From Paenarthrobacter sp. JL.01a (lineage in GTDB: Bacteria > Actinomycetota > Actinomycetes > Actinomycetales > Micrococcaceae): 64,000 nt of DNA. This document shows positions 15,816 through 24,168 of this stretch, one piece after another. Position 1 is the stretch's first letter; each line of letters begins with the position of its first letter. The translations under genes and the position numbers were made by a program. The notes under the pieces are model-generated. The model saw only the letters and a list, made by a program, of their open reading frames with translations, ran no database searches and was not told the DNA's origin. The stretch spans positions 1,550,001-1,614,000 of the forward strand of contig NZ_CP104877.1 of assembly GCF_025452095.1 (NCBI RefSeq), in the 5' to 3' direction.

Positions 15816-18314
15816 TCATGCGGCAGGCTCCTTGGCCACCATCTGCCGCAGCAGGCCGGCGCTCTGGGTGGGAGACAGTCCGGGAAGGTAGGCCGAACCG
15901 ACAGCCAGTCCGATCGAAGGCAATGCAAGAGGATCCTGGTAGTACATGTACAAGGTGCGGTGCTGGGGCTGGAAGCGTGACTTGAAGGCCGCCAAGGACT
16001 TGAAGCCATACATCGGCTCCAGGGCGTTCCCCAGGAGCGCCAGGACCCGGTCCAGGGAGCTGCGGTCACCTTCGACATTCCCGGCGCCGGCATTGGCCAA
16101 GGGAGAGCCGGAGAGGGAGATCTGCGGAACCTCTTCCTTGAAGTGCGTCACGGCGGAGGCAATGAGGAATTCCATGACGCCCTTGAAACCCGCGGTCCGG
16201 CGCCTCATGAAGTCCAGGGTCCAACCGGAGATGCTGCCATCGCGAAACACGGGAAGCCAGCTGGTCACTCCATGGACCAAACCGTCGTCATCCACCGCCA
16301 CGCAGCACAGGACTTCCGGATCCTTGAGCTCGTTCAGTCCGCCCAGGGTGAAGCCCATCTCCGGGAGCGCTTTGTCGGACACCCACTCTTCGGAGATCTC
16401 AGCCAACTGGGCCCTGATCCCCGGCGGCATGGCGCCGTAGTGGTACCAAAGGTCTTTGATGGAGAGCTTGTCTGCCCGGTTGAGGGCGGTCCGCACGTTC
16501 TGCCATTCCTTGCCCTTGAATGTCATGGCCTGGACATTGAGCAGCGTCTCTTCGGCGACCTCCAGTTTCCTGAAGCCGTGGGGGAGCAGCGGCCCATCCA
16601 GGCCGGAATCAGCGGAGTAGAAGCAAGGGACCAGGCCCAGCGCGGAACAGTGCGACACGAACCCCAGGGCTGCTTCGTCGTGGTGGGTGGCGGCACCGTA
16701 GGGCCCTGCAACCGTGAGGGCTACCCCGTTGTGGACCTGATAAGCCACTCCTGCGTTCCTGTCAGGGGTGAACCAGTACTGGTTGTTGTCCCACAGCGCC
16801 ATCCAGGACAGCGTGCCGCCGCCTTGGTGCAGGAGCTCGCGGGTATGGCCCAGATCGGCTGCGGGATCGGTGGTGATCAGCTTGAAGCGGCGGTAGTTGT
16901 TCAGTACCAGCACCAGGATCACCAGCCAGATGACCACCCCGCCCAGGCCGTACAGGACCGTGCTCACCAGCCCCTGGGGCAAAGCCACGACGAACGGAAC
17001 GGGGAACGGGACCAGAATGTGCGTCAGCTGCCCGGCAAGGTCCCACAGAGTGGATTGGTCCGCATTGCCCTCCAGGAACCAGAACGCTGCGTAAAGGGCC
17101 ACAGCGGTGACCGCCAGAACCAGGGCGGCACGGCCCAGGGTGCGGTATCCGGCGTCGCTGGACTCCACCCTGAAACGGTGCCTGTTGGCCACCAGCAGAG
17201 CCACGATGATGATGGGCGCGAGGACCGCCGGGATGACGTACAGCAACAGGTAGCCAACGTCCTCATTTCCGAGGGTGACTTCCGGATCTGAGACATACTG
17301 GACAATCGCCAGGATGGTCACCGCCGCCAGGTACAGCTGGATGATCAACGTCAGGCGGTAGGCGAGGCGGCGGCCACGCCGAAGGCCTTCCGCGCAGACC
17401 AGCAGCAGGAGGACGGGGATCGTGGTCAGAATGGCCGCCCCAAAGCTGCGGACGCCCACGACGTTTTGCAGGGCCACGCAATTCGACTCGTTCCTGCAGG
17501 CTTCCTGAACTTCGTCGACGTCGGGGCTGGCTTGGAGCATCACCTCCGAGACCACCGACAACGGACCTACCTCCCAAGTGCCCGTCAGCTGCGTCAGCAG
17601 GGGTCCCAGGGCGAACACGCCCACCACCGTACCCACGAGGAACCGCGTTTCACGCAGGCTCGAGGAACGGAAGGACCCTCCGCTCCTGCCGAACACAGCT
17701 GACTGGACTGCCCACCCGGCGGCGACGCCGATTACGGCCCCGGCAAGCGCCTGCAGGGTTTGGGCGACACCAACGAACAAAGCGAACATCAACGTCGCGG
17801 CAAGCAACCACGTGCGGAGGCGGCGACGCCACAGCGAATCAAGTGCCGCCGTCGAAAATCCCAACGCTGCCGCAGCACCGCCGTAGGCGCCCACTGCGTA
17901 CTCGCCGCCCAGGAAGCTCAGCCATTGGTCGCTGTTGTCCGTGCCGAAGGCCACCAGCGCCACCAGTACGAGGGCGCTGAGGGCGGAGCCGCCAATGAAG
18001 GCAGCCAAGGCCGCCCAGTGACCGATCACCCTTTCGGCTATGCCTGCCCCCAGCAGTATCGCCGCGGTGCAGGCTACGTAGTCCAGAAGGGAGGAGCCGA
18101 AAAACGAGGACGTGAAAACCGACCACCACGGTCCGGGCTCCACCGCCAGCCCGAGTCCCACCTGATCCAGGAGTGCTTCGTCCGGGCCGTTGAGGACACT
18201 TCCCGTAGCCAGTCCAACGCTCCAGAAAACAGCCACCAGCGCGAGCGTCACCGGCAAAGTCCGCACCGCGGACAGTCCCCGCAGGGTGCCTCGAAATCCG
18301 ACGGCCGTGCTCAT
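15816..18314 (-). CDS. MprF/AlpS-like aminoacyl-lipid synthase (DUF2156)
   Basis: 832 aa. The N-terminal ~450 residues contain many TM helices in two blocks, including a rhomboid-like part (FTSSFFGSSLLDYVACTAAILLGAG). The C-terminal ~330 residues form the DUF2156 phosphatidylglycerol lysyltransferase domain (WMALWDNNQYWFTPDRN, LDFMRRRTAGFKGVMEFLIA, LYMYYQDP). Family role: transfer an amino acid from aminoacyl-tRNA to phosphatidylglycerol or diacylglycerol and flip the product, lowering surface charge and raising cationic peptide resistance. The amino acid cannot be read from sequence. The adjacent esterase suggests a synthesis/turnover pair. Confidence 0.88.
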   Translation of the reverse strand: MSTAVGFRGTLRGLSAVRTLPVTLALVAVFWSVGLATGSVLNGPDEALLDQVGLGLAVEPGPWWSVFTSSFFGSSLLDYVACTAAILLGAGIAERVIGHWAALAAFIGGSALSALVLVALVAFGTDNSDQWLSFLGGEYAVGAYGGAAAALGFSTAALDSLWRRRLRTWLLAATLMFALFVGVAQTLQALAGAVIGVAAGWAVQSAVFGRSGGSFRSSSLRETRFLVGTVVGVFALGPLLTQLTGTWEVGPLSVVSEVMLQASPDVDEVQEACRNESNCVALQNVVGVRSFGAAILTTIPVLLLLVCAEGLRRGRRLAYRLTLIIQLYLAAVTILAIVQYVSDPEVTLGNEDVGYLLLYVIPAVLAPIIIVALLVANRHRFRVESSDAGYRTLGRAALVLAVTAVALYAAFWFLEGNADQSTLWDLAGQLTHILVPFPVPFVVALPQGLVSTVLYGLGGVVIWLVILVLVLNNYRRFKLITTDPAADLGHTRELLHQGGGTLSWMALWDNNQYWFTPDRNAGVAYQVHNGVALTVAGPYGAATHHDEAALGFVSHCSALGLVPCFYSADSGLDGPLLPHGFRKLEVAEETLLNVQAMTFKGKEWQNVRTALNRADKLSIKDLWYHYGAMPPGIRAQLAEISEEWVSDKALPEMGFTLGGLNELKDPEVLCCVAVDDDGLVHGVTSWLPVFRDGSISGWTLDFMRRRTAGFKGVMEFLIASAVTHFKEEVPQISLSGSPLANAGAGNVEGDRSSLDRVLALLGNALEPMYGFKSLAAFKSRFQPQHRTLYMYYQDPLALPSIGLAVGSAYLPGLSPTQSAGLLRQMVAKEPAA

Positions 18315-18435
18315 GTGATGTCCCCTTCACCGGTTGGTGCCGGTAAGACCGGCTGGCCACCATTCTGCCCTGCAGCCGTAAGTTAGGGGAGGGTTTGGAA
18401 CGTTCCACGCCGGAGGTTCGGCCCAGGCGGGACGC

Positions 18436-18615
18436 TTAGTCACGCTCCCAGGGACCGGGGTTGACGCGGTAAAGGACAGCGGCGCCGACCACGGCGCCCA
18501 CCAGCGCACCGAAAACCGCGCTTCCTGCGGCGCGTCCAATCAGTGCCCCGGCCACGGCGCCCAGCAGGGCACCAAGGAAAAGTCCCCTGCCGTTGCGGTG
18601 CGGTTTCTTGCTCAT
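18436..18615 (-). CDS. small glycine-zipper membrane protein
   Basis: 59-aa frame starting MSKKPHRNGRGLFLG and ending NPGPWERD. The middle is one long hydrophobic stretch with regularly spaced Gly and Ala (GALLGAVAGALIG and AVFGALVGAVVG), i.e. two glycine-zipper helices with a polar break RAAGS. The basic N-terminus and Trp/Arg/Asp C-terminus suggest a membrane hairpin. No strong ribosome-binding site is visible. Function unknown. It sits between the MprF-like gene and the MFS gene on the same strand. Confidence 0.6.
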   Translation of the reverse strand: MSKKPHRNGRGLFLGALLGAVAGALIGRAAGSAVFGALVGAVVGAAVLYRVNPGPWERD

Positions 18616-18635
18616 GGAGACAGCCTACGTGTCGG

Positions 18636-19865
18636 TTAGTGGATTGACGGCACGGTACGGGGCCGTACCACCAGCCACAGGGCAGTCATCGAACCAGTGA
18701 TGCAGACCGCCATCACAGCGCCCATCGGGACAGCGGAGGTGACGCCCAGCCAGCCGACCACCGGGGGAACGATGCCGGCCATCATGAACTGTGAAGCACC
18801 CAGGAGCGAGGCAGCCGTTCCCGCCTGGGCTCCGTGGTTGGCCAGCGACAAAACCTGGACGCAGGGGAACATGAAACCGGTGGCGCAGATGTAGAACCAC
18901 AACGGAACCAGCGTGCCCCACAAACCCACATGGAACAGGTCCAGCACGATGATGAGAACCGACATGCACACCATGAACAGGGTTGCGCCAGCGACGATCC
19001 ATTGGGGAGCAACGCGCCTGATCAAGCGGGAACTGATCTGGACGCCGGCCACGATGCCCAGCGAATTGATGCCGAAGAGGACACCGTATTCCTGAGGCGA
19101 AAAACCGTAGACCTTCTGGAAGAGGAAGGTGGAGGCCGAAAGGTAGGCGAAGAGGCCGCCGAAGTTCAGGCTGCCCACCAACACCATGCCAACGAAGATC
19201 CGGTCGGTGAGGACCTTTTTGTACCGTTGCCCAACCGTCGCTGTGGACTTACCACGTTGATCGGCCGGAAGAGTCTCGCGGATGAAGAAGATCGAAGCGA
19301 CGATGACCAGCAGTCCGTAAGCGGCCAGGAAGTAGAATATGCCGGGCCACGGGAAGACAAGCAGCAATTGCGACCCGATGACCGGGGCAAGGATGGGAGC
19401 GAGCCCGTTTACCAGGGACATGCGGGAGAACATCCGGACCATGGCGTAGCCGTGGAAGAGGTCCCTGACCATGGCCATGGCCACCACGCCGCCGCCGGCC
19501 GCTCCGATGCCCATGAGGACGCGGAAAACGGAGAGCATGCCGATGTCTGTGGCCAGGGCCGCACCCAGCGAGGAGCTGATGTGCAGCGCCGTGGCAAGGA
19601 TCAGCGGCAGCCTGCGGCCCACCTTGTCACTGAACGGACCCACCACAAGCTGGCCAACCCCGAAGCCGACTGTGGTTCCGGTCAGGGTGAGCTGGATTGC
19701 CGCTTCCGAGACGTTGAAACTGGACTCAAGGGCAGGGAACGCGGGGAGGTAAAGGTCGATGGTGAAAGGCCCAAGAGCCGTCAAAGCACCCAGGAGCAGA
19801 ATGTAGACAAGTTTTTCGCGTCGGCTCAGGGAATCGCCCGGAGCAGTGGGAGGGGTCACGATCAT
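18636..19865 (-). CDS. MFS multidrug exporter, Bcr/CflA family
   Basis: 409 aa with 12 predicted TM helices. The N-terminus (TIDLYLPAFPALESSFNVSE) and motif A (GPFSDKVGRRLPLI) are characteristic of Bcr/CflA drug:proton antiporters. The cytosolic central loop (LPADQRGKSTATVGQRYKK) divides the two halves. It is divergently arranged from the Holin-X gene with a 171-nt gap. It should export drugs or metabolites across the cytoplasmic membrane; the specific substrate is not inferable. Confidence 0.93.
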   Translation of the reverse strand: MIVTPPTAPGDSLSRREKLVYILLLGALTALGPFTIDLYLPAFPALESSFNVSEAAIQLTLTGTTVGFGVGQLVVGPFSDKVGRRLPLILATALHISSSLGAALATDIGMLSVFRVLMGIGAAGGGVVAMAMVRDLFHGYAMVRMFSRMSLVNGLAPILAPVIGSQLLLVFPWPGIFYFLAAYGLLVIVASIFFIRETLPADQRGKSTATVGQRYKKVLTDRIFVGMVLVGSLNFGGLFAYLSASTFLFQKVYGFSPQEYGVLFGINSLGIVAGVQISSRLIRRVAPQWIVAGATLFMVCMSVLIIVLDLFHVGLWGTLVPLWFYICATGFMFPCVQVLSLANHGAQAGTAASLLGASQFMMAGIVPPVVGWLGVTSAVPMGAVMAVCITGSMTALWLVVRPRTVPSIH

Positions 19866-20036
19866 CTATCCTATGGGCCAGATCATATTTATTGCAGGTA
19901 TGACGGGCGCGCCGCAGCGTGGCCCCGAAAGTTCAGTCGGAACCTGAATGATAGCTTTGAGGACAGGTGTCCGCAGCGGTCTTTTCCGAGGCGTTCGCCC
20001 GACACGATGCCCAGAGGAAGCAGTTAGGCGGAACCC

Positions 20037-20885
20037 ATGAGTGGACGTCACACCGGCCGGACCAGTCAAGGACCAGCCATACGTACTTTGCCGAAGACCC
20101 TCAAGCTCGTTGCACGCTTGGCCCCACGGCAAATCAACGACGAGATCGCCCTTGCCAAGGTAGAACTCAAACGCAAGGCAAAACAGCTTGGCGTGGCCGG
20201 TGCCTTCTTCGGCGTCGCCCTCGTTTTTCTTGCGCTGCTGGTCATCGCGGCAGTAGTCGCAGTGATTTTGGGCCTGGCAACCATCATGCCGGGTTGGCTT
20301 GCGGCCCTCATTGTTGCGGCCTTCTTCCTCGTGGTTGCCGCCATTGCAGCCCTTATAGGTATCGCCAAGTTCAAGAAGGCCATGCCGTTGGCTCCCGAGG
20401 ACACCATCCGGGGCGTCAAGCACGACCTCGGCATCGCCAAGGAGGGCTCGGCCTTCGACGAGTCGATCCTCGACCCGAATTCGCCGGCCGCCAAGGCCGC
20501 CAAGGCCGAGAAGGAAGCCGCAGCGCAGAAAGCCAAGGCCGAAAAGGCGGCGAAGGAAGCTGCCAAGGAAGCCGACGCCGTCAAGGCGCCCACCGAGGCA
20601 GAGCTTCGCTCCCGCTTGAGGAAGCGCCGCGAGCACCTGACCGGGGTGCGGGACGAACTGGGCGAACAGCTCGACGTCAAGAAGCAGGGCCAGGCGCTGC
20701 TGGAAAGCGCCAGCATCAGGTTCCAGGAGGGCAAGGAATTTGCCGCCGCCAAGTTTGCCGGCGTGGGCGACTCCGTTCCCGAAAGCGTCAGTGAGCGCAT
20801 GGCCGCGCACTGGAAAGACCTCGCAGCGTTCGCCGCTGCCGCCGTGGTCTTCGTGGTCGCACTCAGGAAGTTGCTGAAGAAGTAG
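20037..20885 (+). CDS. phage-holin-family-like protein (Holin-X / DUF1469) with long charged tail
   Basis: 282 aa. Two hydrophobic helices (residues ~55-80 and 88-110) follow a short basic segment (PRQINDEIALAKVELKRKAKQ), the actinobacterial Holin-X/DUF1469 layout. Residues ~145-200 are an Ala/Lys/Glu-rich low-complexity, probably helical stretch. Then comes a DUF3618-like part (RSRLRKRREHLTGVRDELG), and the protein ends in a third hydrophobic helix before ALRKLLKK. Despite the family name, no phage genes are near; a membrane-organising role is more likely than lysis (inference). Confidence 0.8.
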   Translation: MSGRHTGRTSQGPAIRTLPKTLKLVARLAPRQINDEIALAKVELKRKAKQLGVAGAFFGVALVFLALLVIAAVVAVILGLATIMPGWLAALIVAAFFLVVAAIAALIGIAKFKKAMPLAPEDTIRGVKHDLGIAKEGSAFDESILDPNSPAAKAAKAEKEAAAQKAKAEKAAKEAAKEADAVKAPTEAELRSRLRKRREHLTGVRDELGEQLDVKKQGQALLESASIRFQEGKEFAAAKFAGVGDSVPESVSERMAAHWKDLAAFAAAAVVFVVALRKLLKK

Positions 20886-20929
20886 CAGCATCCTGCGGTA
20901 CCGGAACTGAAGGCAAGGAAGGGGGACAT

Positions 20930-21553
20930 ATGAAGCTGATTGGTGCTGGATCGCACCCTGATCGACCGCAAGTCGATCACGACCTCATCTTCACAGTCCC
21001 CAACATCCTCACTGTCCTGCGTTTCATGGGCGTGCCCCTGTTTGTTTGGTTGGTCCTCTCCAAACAGGAGTACGGCTTCGCGGTCCTGGTTCTGGTGGTC
21101 ATGGGCAGCACGGACTGGGTTGATGGCTACATCGCCCGGCGGTTCGACCAGACCTCCAAATTGGGCAGGATCCTGGACCCGATGGCCGACCGGGCCGCCC
21201 TCCTGGCCGTCGCGTTCACCTTGGTGATTGCCGGCGTCGTGCAGTGGTGGTACCTGGCCGCCCTGCTGGTGCCGGACGCCATCCTGGCAATAGCCTCCTG
21301 GGTCTACTTCCGTGGCCATCCGGACCTTCCCGTGAGCATCATTGGAAAGATCCGTACCGCGCTGCTGCTGGTGGGAACGCCACTGCTGGTCCTGTCCAAA
21401 CTTCCGGTTCCCCTCACCGAGGTGTATTTCGTGGCAGCCTGGACGTTCCTGGGACTCGGCCTGGTGGGACACTGGATCGCGGCATACAACTACTTCTGGG
21501 CCATCCTGCGTAAAGGAAAAGAATTGAAAACCGACGACGGCGGACACGGCTGA
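20930..21553 (+). CDS. CDP-alcohol phosphatidyltransferase
   Basis: 207 aa integral membrane enzyme. It carries the full signature DWVDGYIARRFDQTSKLGRI followed by LDPMADR, i.e. D-x2-DG-x2-AR-x8-G-x3-D-x3-D. About five or six TM helices begin at FTVPNILTVLRFMGVPLFVW. It transfers a phosphatidyl group from CDP-diacylglycerol to an alcohol (glycerol phosphate, inositol phosphate or similar); which one cannot be assigned. The downstream transporter start overlaps its stop by one base (TGATG), so they are coupled. Confidence 0.9.
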   Translation: MKLIGAGSHPDRPQVDHDLIFTVPNILTVLRFMGVPLFVWLVLSKQEYGFAVLVLVVMGSTDWVDGYIARRFDQTSKLGRILDPMADRAALLAVAFTLVIAGVVQWWYLAALLVPDAILAIASWVYFRGHPDLPVSIIGKIRTALLLVGTPLLVLSKLPVPLTEVYFVAAWTFLGLGLVGHWIAAYNYFWAILRKGKELKTDDGGHG

Positions 21554-22458
21554 TGGTCTTGCTTGCGGTTTTCCTCGCAGTAATGGGCGCGTTCTTCCTC
21601 GCCATAGGCGCCCAGCGTCAGGGCAGCGCCGTGAAAGCGGACACCGGCGGCCTTGCACTGAGTTCGAACGGCTTCCTGCGGTTGCTGCGGAATCCACGCT
21701 GGATGCTTGGGCTTTTGTTCCTTGCCATGGGCATGGCGATGAATGCCATTGCCTTGGTGTCTGCTCCTTTGACTGTGGTCCAGCCCATTGGCGCCATTGC
21801 CCTGGTCATCACCACCGTGGTCAACGCCAAGGACCAGGGGCTGAGCATCAACAGGGCAACCGTTGTCGCCATCAGCGCCTGCGTTACGGGTTCGGCACTG
21901 TTTGTGCTGCTGGCTGTCTTCGTGACCCAGGAAAACCACCACGTCAGCAGCGAGGATGAACTGACGATTGTCCTGCTCCTGGCACTTGCGGTGGGCATTT
22001 TCGGCACCTTGGCCGTCTTGTTCAAACACCGGATGAGCGCTTTTATCTACATTCTCGGTGCCGGCGTCCTGTTCGGCTTCGTGGCGGTGCTGACGCGCAT
22101 CATCGGCAAGCACCTGCTCGATCCCAACGGCATGTTCCTGCTCAATGTGCAGTGGTACACGCTGATAGCCATCGCGGCTGCGGGCGGTCTGGGTTCATGG
22201 TTCGTGCAGAGCGCGTATTCAAGCGGTCCGCCCGACCTCGTCATCGCCGGACTGACGGTGATCGACCCCATGGTGGGCATCGCAATCGGCATCGTCATTC
22301 TTGGTGAGCTTCGTCCCGATGTCCACGCCGTCATGGCAATCGCCATGGCAGCGGCCGCTTCGCTTGCTATCGTGGGGGTTATTGCCCTGAGCCGGCACCA
22401 CCCGGAAGTCACCAAGCGCAAGAAGGATGCGAAGGCGGCTGCCAACCGGAAGGCCTAG
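21553..22458 (+). CDS. DMT-superfamily transporter (NIPA/EamA-like)
   Basis: 301 aa with nine or ten TM helices and a short basic tail (HHPEVTKRKKDAKAAANRK). The pattern LFLAMGMAMNAIALVSAPLTVVQPIGAIALV is typical of the NIPA (magnesium transporter-like) and DMT families. A second half-repeat includes SGPPDLVIAGLTVIDPMVGIAIG. The substrate is not determinable. It is translationally coupled to the phosphatidyltransferase. Confidence 0.85.
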   Translation: MVLLAVFLAVMGAFFLAIGAQRQGSAVKADTGGLALSSNGFLRLLRNPRWMLGLLFLAMGMAMNAIALVSAPLTVVQPIGAIALVITTVVNAKDQGLSINRATVVAISACVTGSALFVLLAVFVTQENHHVSSEDELTIVLLLALAVGIFGTLAVLFKHRMSAFIYILGAGVLFGFVAVLTRIIGKHLLDPNGMFLLNVQWYTLIAIAAAGGLGSWFVQSAYSSGPPDLVIAGLTVIDPMVGIAIGIVILGELRPDVHAVMAIAMAAAASLAIVGVIALSRHHPEVTKRKKDAKAAANRKA

Positions 22459-22565
22459 GGCAGATCTGTACCTTGCGCCACTGCCTTTGCAGCTGGCAAA
22501 CCGGCGACACCGCAGCATTGCCACAAGCAACGCTGTCCGCACCGTGACCATCAGGAGTTCTCCAC

Positions 22566-23762
22566 GTGACCATTCCCGACACCACCAAGCCCCTCACCAT
22601 CCTGATTGCCGCGGACACCTACCCGCCGCACGTCAACGGTGCTGCCCAGTTCGGCTACCGACTGGCCAAGGGAATGACGGCACGCGGACACAACGTGCAC
22701 GTACTGGCCTGCCGGCAGGACAAGGGCAAGAGCTTCACGGAGTTCCGGGACGAGGCCACGGTCCATCGCCTGCGCTCCCACAGTGTGTTCACCCACGAGT
22801 ACTTCCGCATCTGCTTCCCTTGGGAAATCAAGAAGGAAATCAGCCTGCTCTTCGACAAGGTGCAGCCTGATGTCGTTCACATCCAAAGCCACTACATGAT
22901 TGGCGAACACGTCCTGTACGAGGCCGTGAAGCGTGGCATCCGGGTTATCGCCACCAACCACTTCATGCCCGAGAACCTGAACCCGTTCCTTCCCTTCCCG
23001 CAGTGGTTCAAGGACATCGTGGGCCGCATTTCCTGGAAGGACATGGGCAAGGTGATGGGGCAGGCCGACGTCGTGACCACTCCCACACCGCTGGCCGCCA
23101 AGGCGATGCACCAGCATGCATTCCTGCGCAAGGTCTTGCCGCTCTCCAACGGCATCGATTCCTCTGCCTACGAGCTTCACCCCGGTGAGGTGATCGAGCC
23201 GCACCACAATCCGACGGTCCTGTTCGCCGGACGCCTGGCTGAAGAAAAGCACGTCGATGTCCTGATCGATGCCATAGCCAAAACACCGCGTGAGCTGAAT
23301 GTGCACCTGGAGATCGTCGGCGGAGGAGAAGTCCGCCCGGCACTGGAAGCACAAGTAGCCAGGCTCGGTCTTCGCGACCGTGTGAAGTTCCTGGGGCTGG
23401 CCAGCGACGAAGAACTGCGCGAGGCCTACATCAGGGCCGACATCTTCTGCATGCCCGGTACCGCCGAACTGCAGTCGCTGGTGACGTTGGAAGCCATGTC
23501 CGCATCCACCCCGGTACTGCTAGCAGATGCCATGGCGCTGCCGCACTTGGTCCGGGAGGGTGAAAACGGATACCTCTTCACACCCAACGACAGCTCCGAA
23601 CTCGCGGCCAAGATCACCAAGCTGGTGCAGCTTCCCAAGGACGAACTCGAAGCCATGGGCAAGATGAGCCGCGAAATGGTGGAGCCGCACAGCATCAACG
23701 GCACGCTTCAGACCTTCGAGGACCTCTACCGGGGCGCCTCCTACGAGGACAAAGTGGTGTGA
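22566..23762 (+). CDS. glycosyltransferase family 4 (GT-B fold)
   Basis: 398 aa. The GTG start at 22566 lies a few bases after CAGGAG. The N-terminal acceptor domain starts LTILIAADTYPPHVNGAAQF, and the C-terminal donor domain has NPTVLFAGRLAEEKHVD and the EX7E motif (ELQSLVTLE). Most like GT4 enzymes acting on lipid-linked or capsular mannosyl/glucosyl acceptors. The phosphatidyltransferase two genes upstream makes a phospholipid acceptor plausible (inference). The donor sugar is unknown. Confidence 0.9.
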   Translation: MTIPDTTKPLTILIAADTYPPHVNGAAQFGYRLAKGMTARGHNVHVLACRQDKGKSFTEFRDEATVHRLRSHSVFTHEYFRICFPWEIKKEISLLFDKVQPDVVHIQSHYMIGEHVLYEAVKRGIRVIATNHFMPENLNPFLPFPQWFKDIVGRISWKDMGKVMGQADVVTTPTPLAAKAMHQHAFLRKVLPLSNGIDSSAYELHPGEVIEPHHNPTVLFAGRLAEEKHVDVLIDAIAKTPRELNVHLEIVGGGEVRPALEAQVARLGLRDRVKFLGLASDEELREAYIRADIFCMPGTAELQSLVTLEAMSASTPVLLADAMALPHLVREGENGYLFTPNDSSELAAKITKLVQLPKDELEAMGKMSREMVEPHSINGTLQTFEDLYRGASYEDKVV

Positions 23763-23837
23763 CCGCAGCACTGCTCTCTAGCTATTAGTATTGCTAGAGT
23801 GCTTTGCCCGGAACGGCTGATTTGTTCCGGGCATCAC

Positions 23838-23914
23838 GGGGCTATAGCTCAGCTGGTTAGAGCGCGGGACTCATAATCCTAAGGTCCTCGGTTCAAGTCC
23901 GAGTAGCCCTACCA
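23838..23914 (+). tRNA. tRNA with CAT anticodon (tRNA-Met or tRNA-Ile2), CCA encoded
   Basis: Cloverleaf: acceptor GGGGCTA/TAGCCCT (first pair G-T), D arm GCTC...GAGC, anticodon loop CTCATAA, T arm CTCGG-TTCAAGT-CCGAG, discriminator A, then CCA at 23912-23914. The anticodon is CAT. The acceptor stem GGGGCTA is also typical of tRNA-Ile, so this could be the lysidine-modified tRNA-Ile2 rather than elongator Met. Confidence 0.93.
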
Positions 23915-23924
23915 TCACCCAGGA

Positions 23925-23964
23925 ATCCCTCCCGCCGACGCATGGTCGGCTGGAGGGATTTTTG
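23925..23964 (+). terminator. terminator after the CAT tRNA
   Basis: Arms ATCCCTCC-C-GCCGAC (23925-23939) and GTCGGC-T-GGAGGGAT (23945-23959) with one internal mismatch and loop GCATG, then TTTTG. Confidence 0.88.
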
Positions 23965-24043
23965 CGTTCCACGGTCACGGACTTGCGTGTGTTCCGTCCT
24001 GGATGCGGTGCGAATCCACCGTTGCGGCGGGTCTCTTTCTGGG

Positions 24044-24067
24044 GTAAGTTACTGATCAGTAACTTAC
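24044..24067. promoter_or_regulatory. 24-bp perfect palindrome, candidate TetR-type operator
   Basis: Core AGTTACTGATCAGTAACT inside a perfect 24-bp palindrome, 101 nt before the acyl-CoA dehydrogenase start. It contains GTTA-N8-TAAC, the same spacing as both boxes beside the TetR gene at 48.5-49.2 kb. Another GTAACTT half lies at 24077-24083. It probably binds a dimeric fatty-acid/amino-acid catabolism repressor. Confidence 0.7.
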
Positions 24068-24168
24068 TACCCGCCGGTAACTTGGTCGCCCTGAAGCCCC
24101 CAGGGGCCCGCAGCGCAGTTGCCGGGGTCATGACGTGGTCGCAGGTGACCACCCTTGAAGGAGCGCAC

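Noticed and set aside
16143..17291. Plus-strand frame of 382 codons opposite the MprF-like gene
   Set aside because: No family signal; the minus-strand frame has TM segments and a DUF2156 domain.
20037..20885. Prophage holin
   Set aside because: Only the family name suggests a phage; neighbours are phospholipid and transport genes, and the protein has a long charged tail and three TM helices typical of chromosomal actinobacterial proteins.
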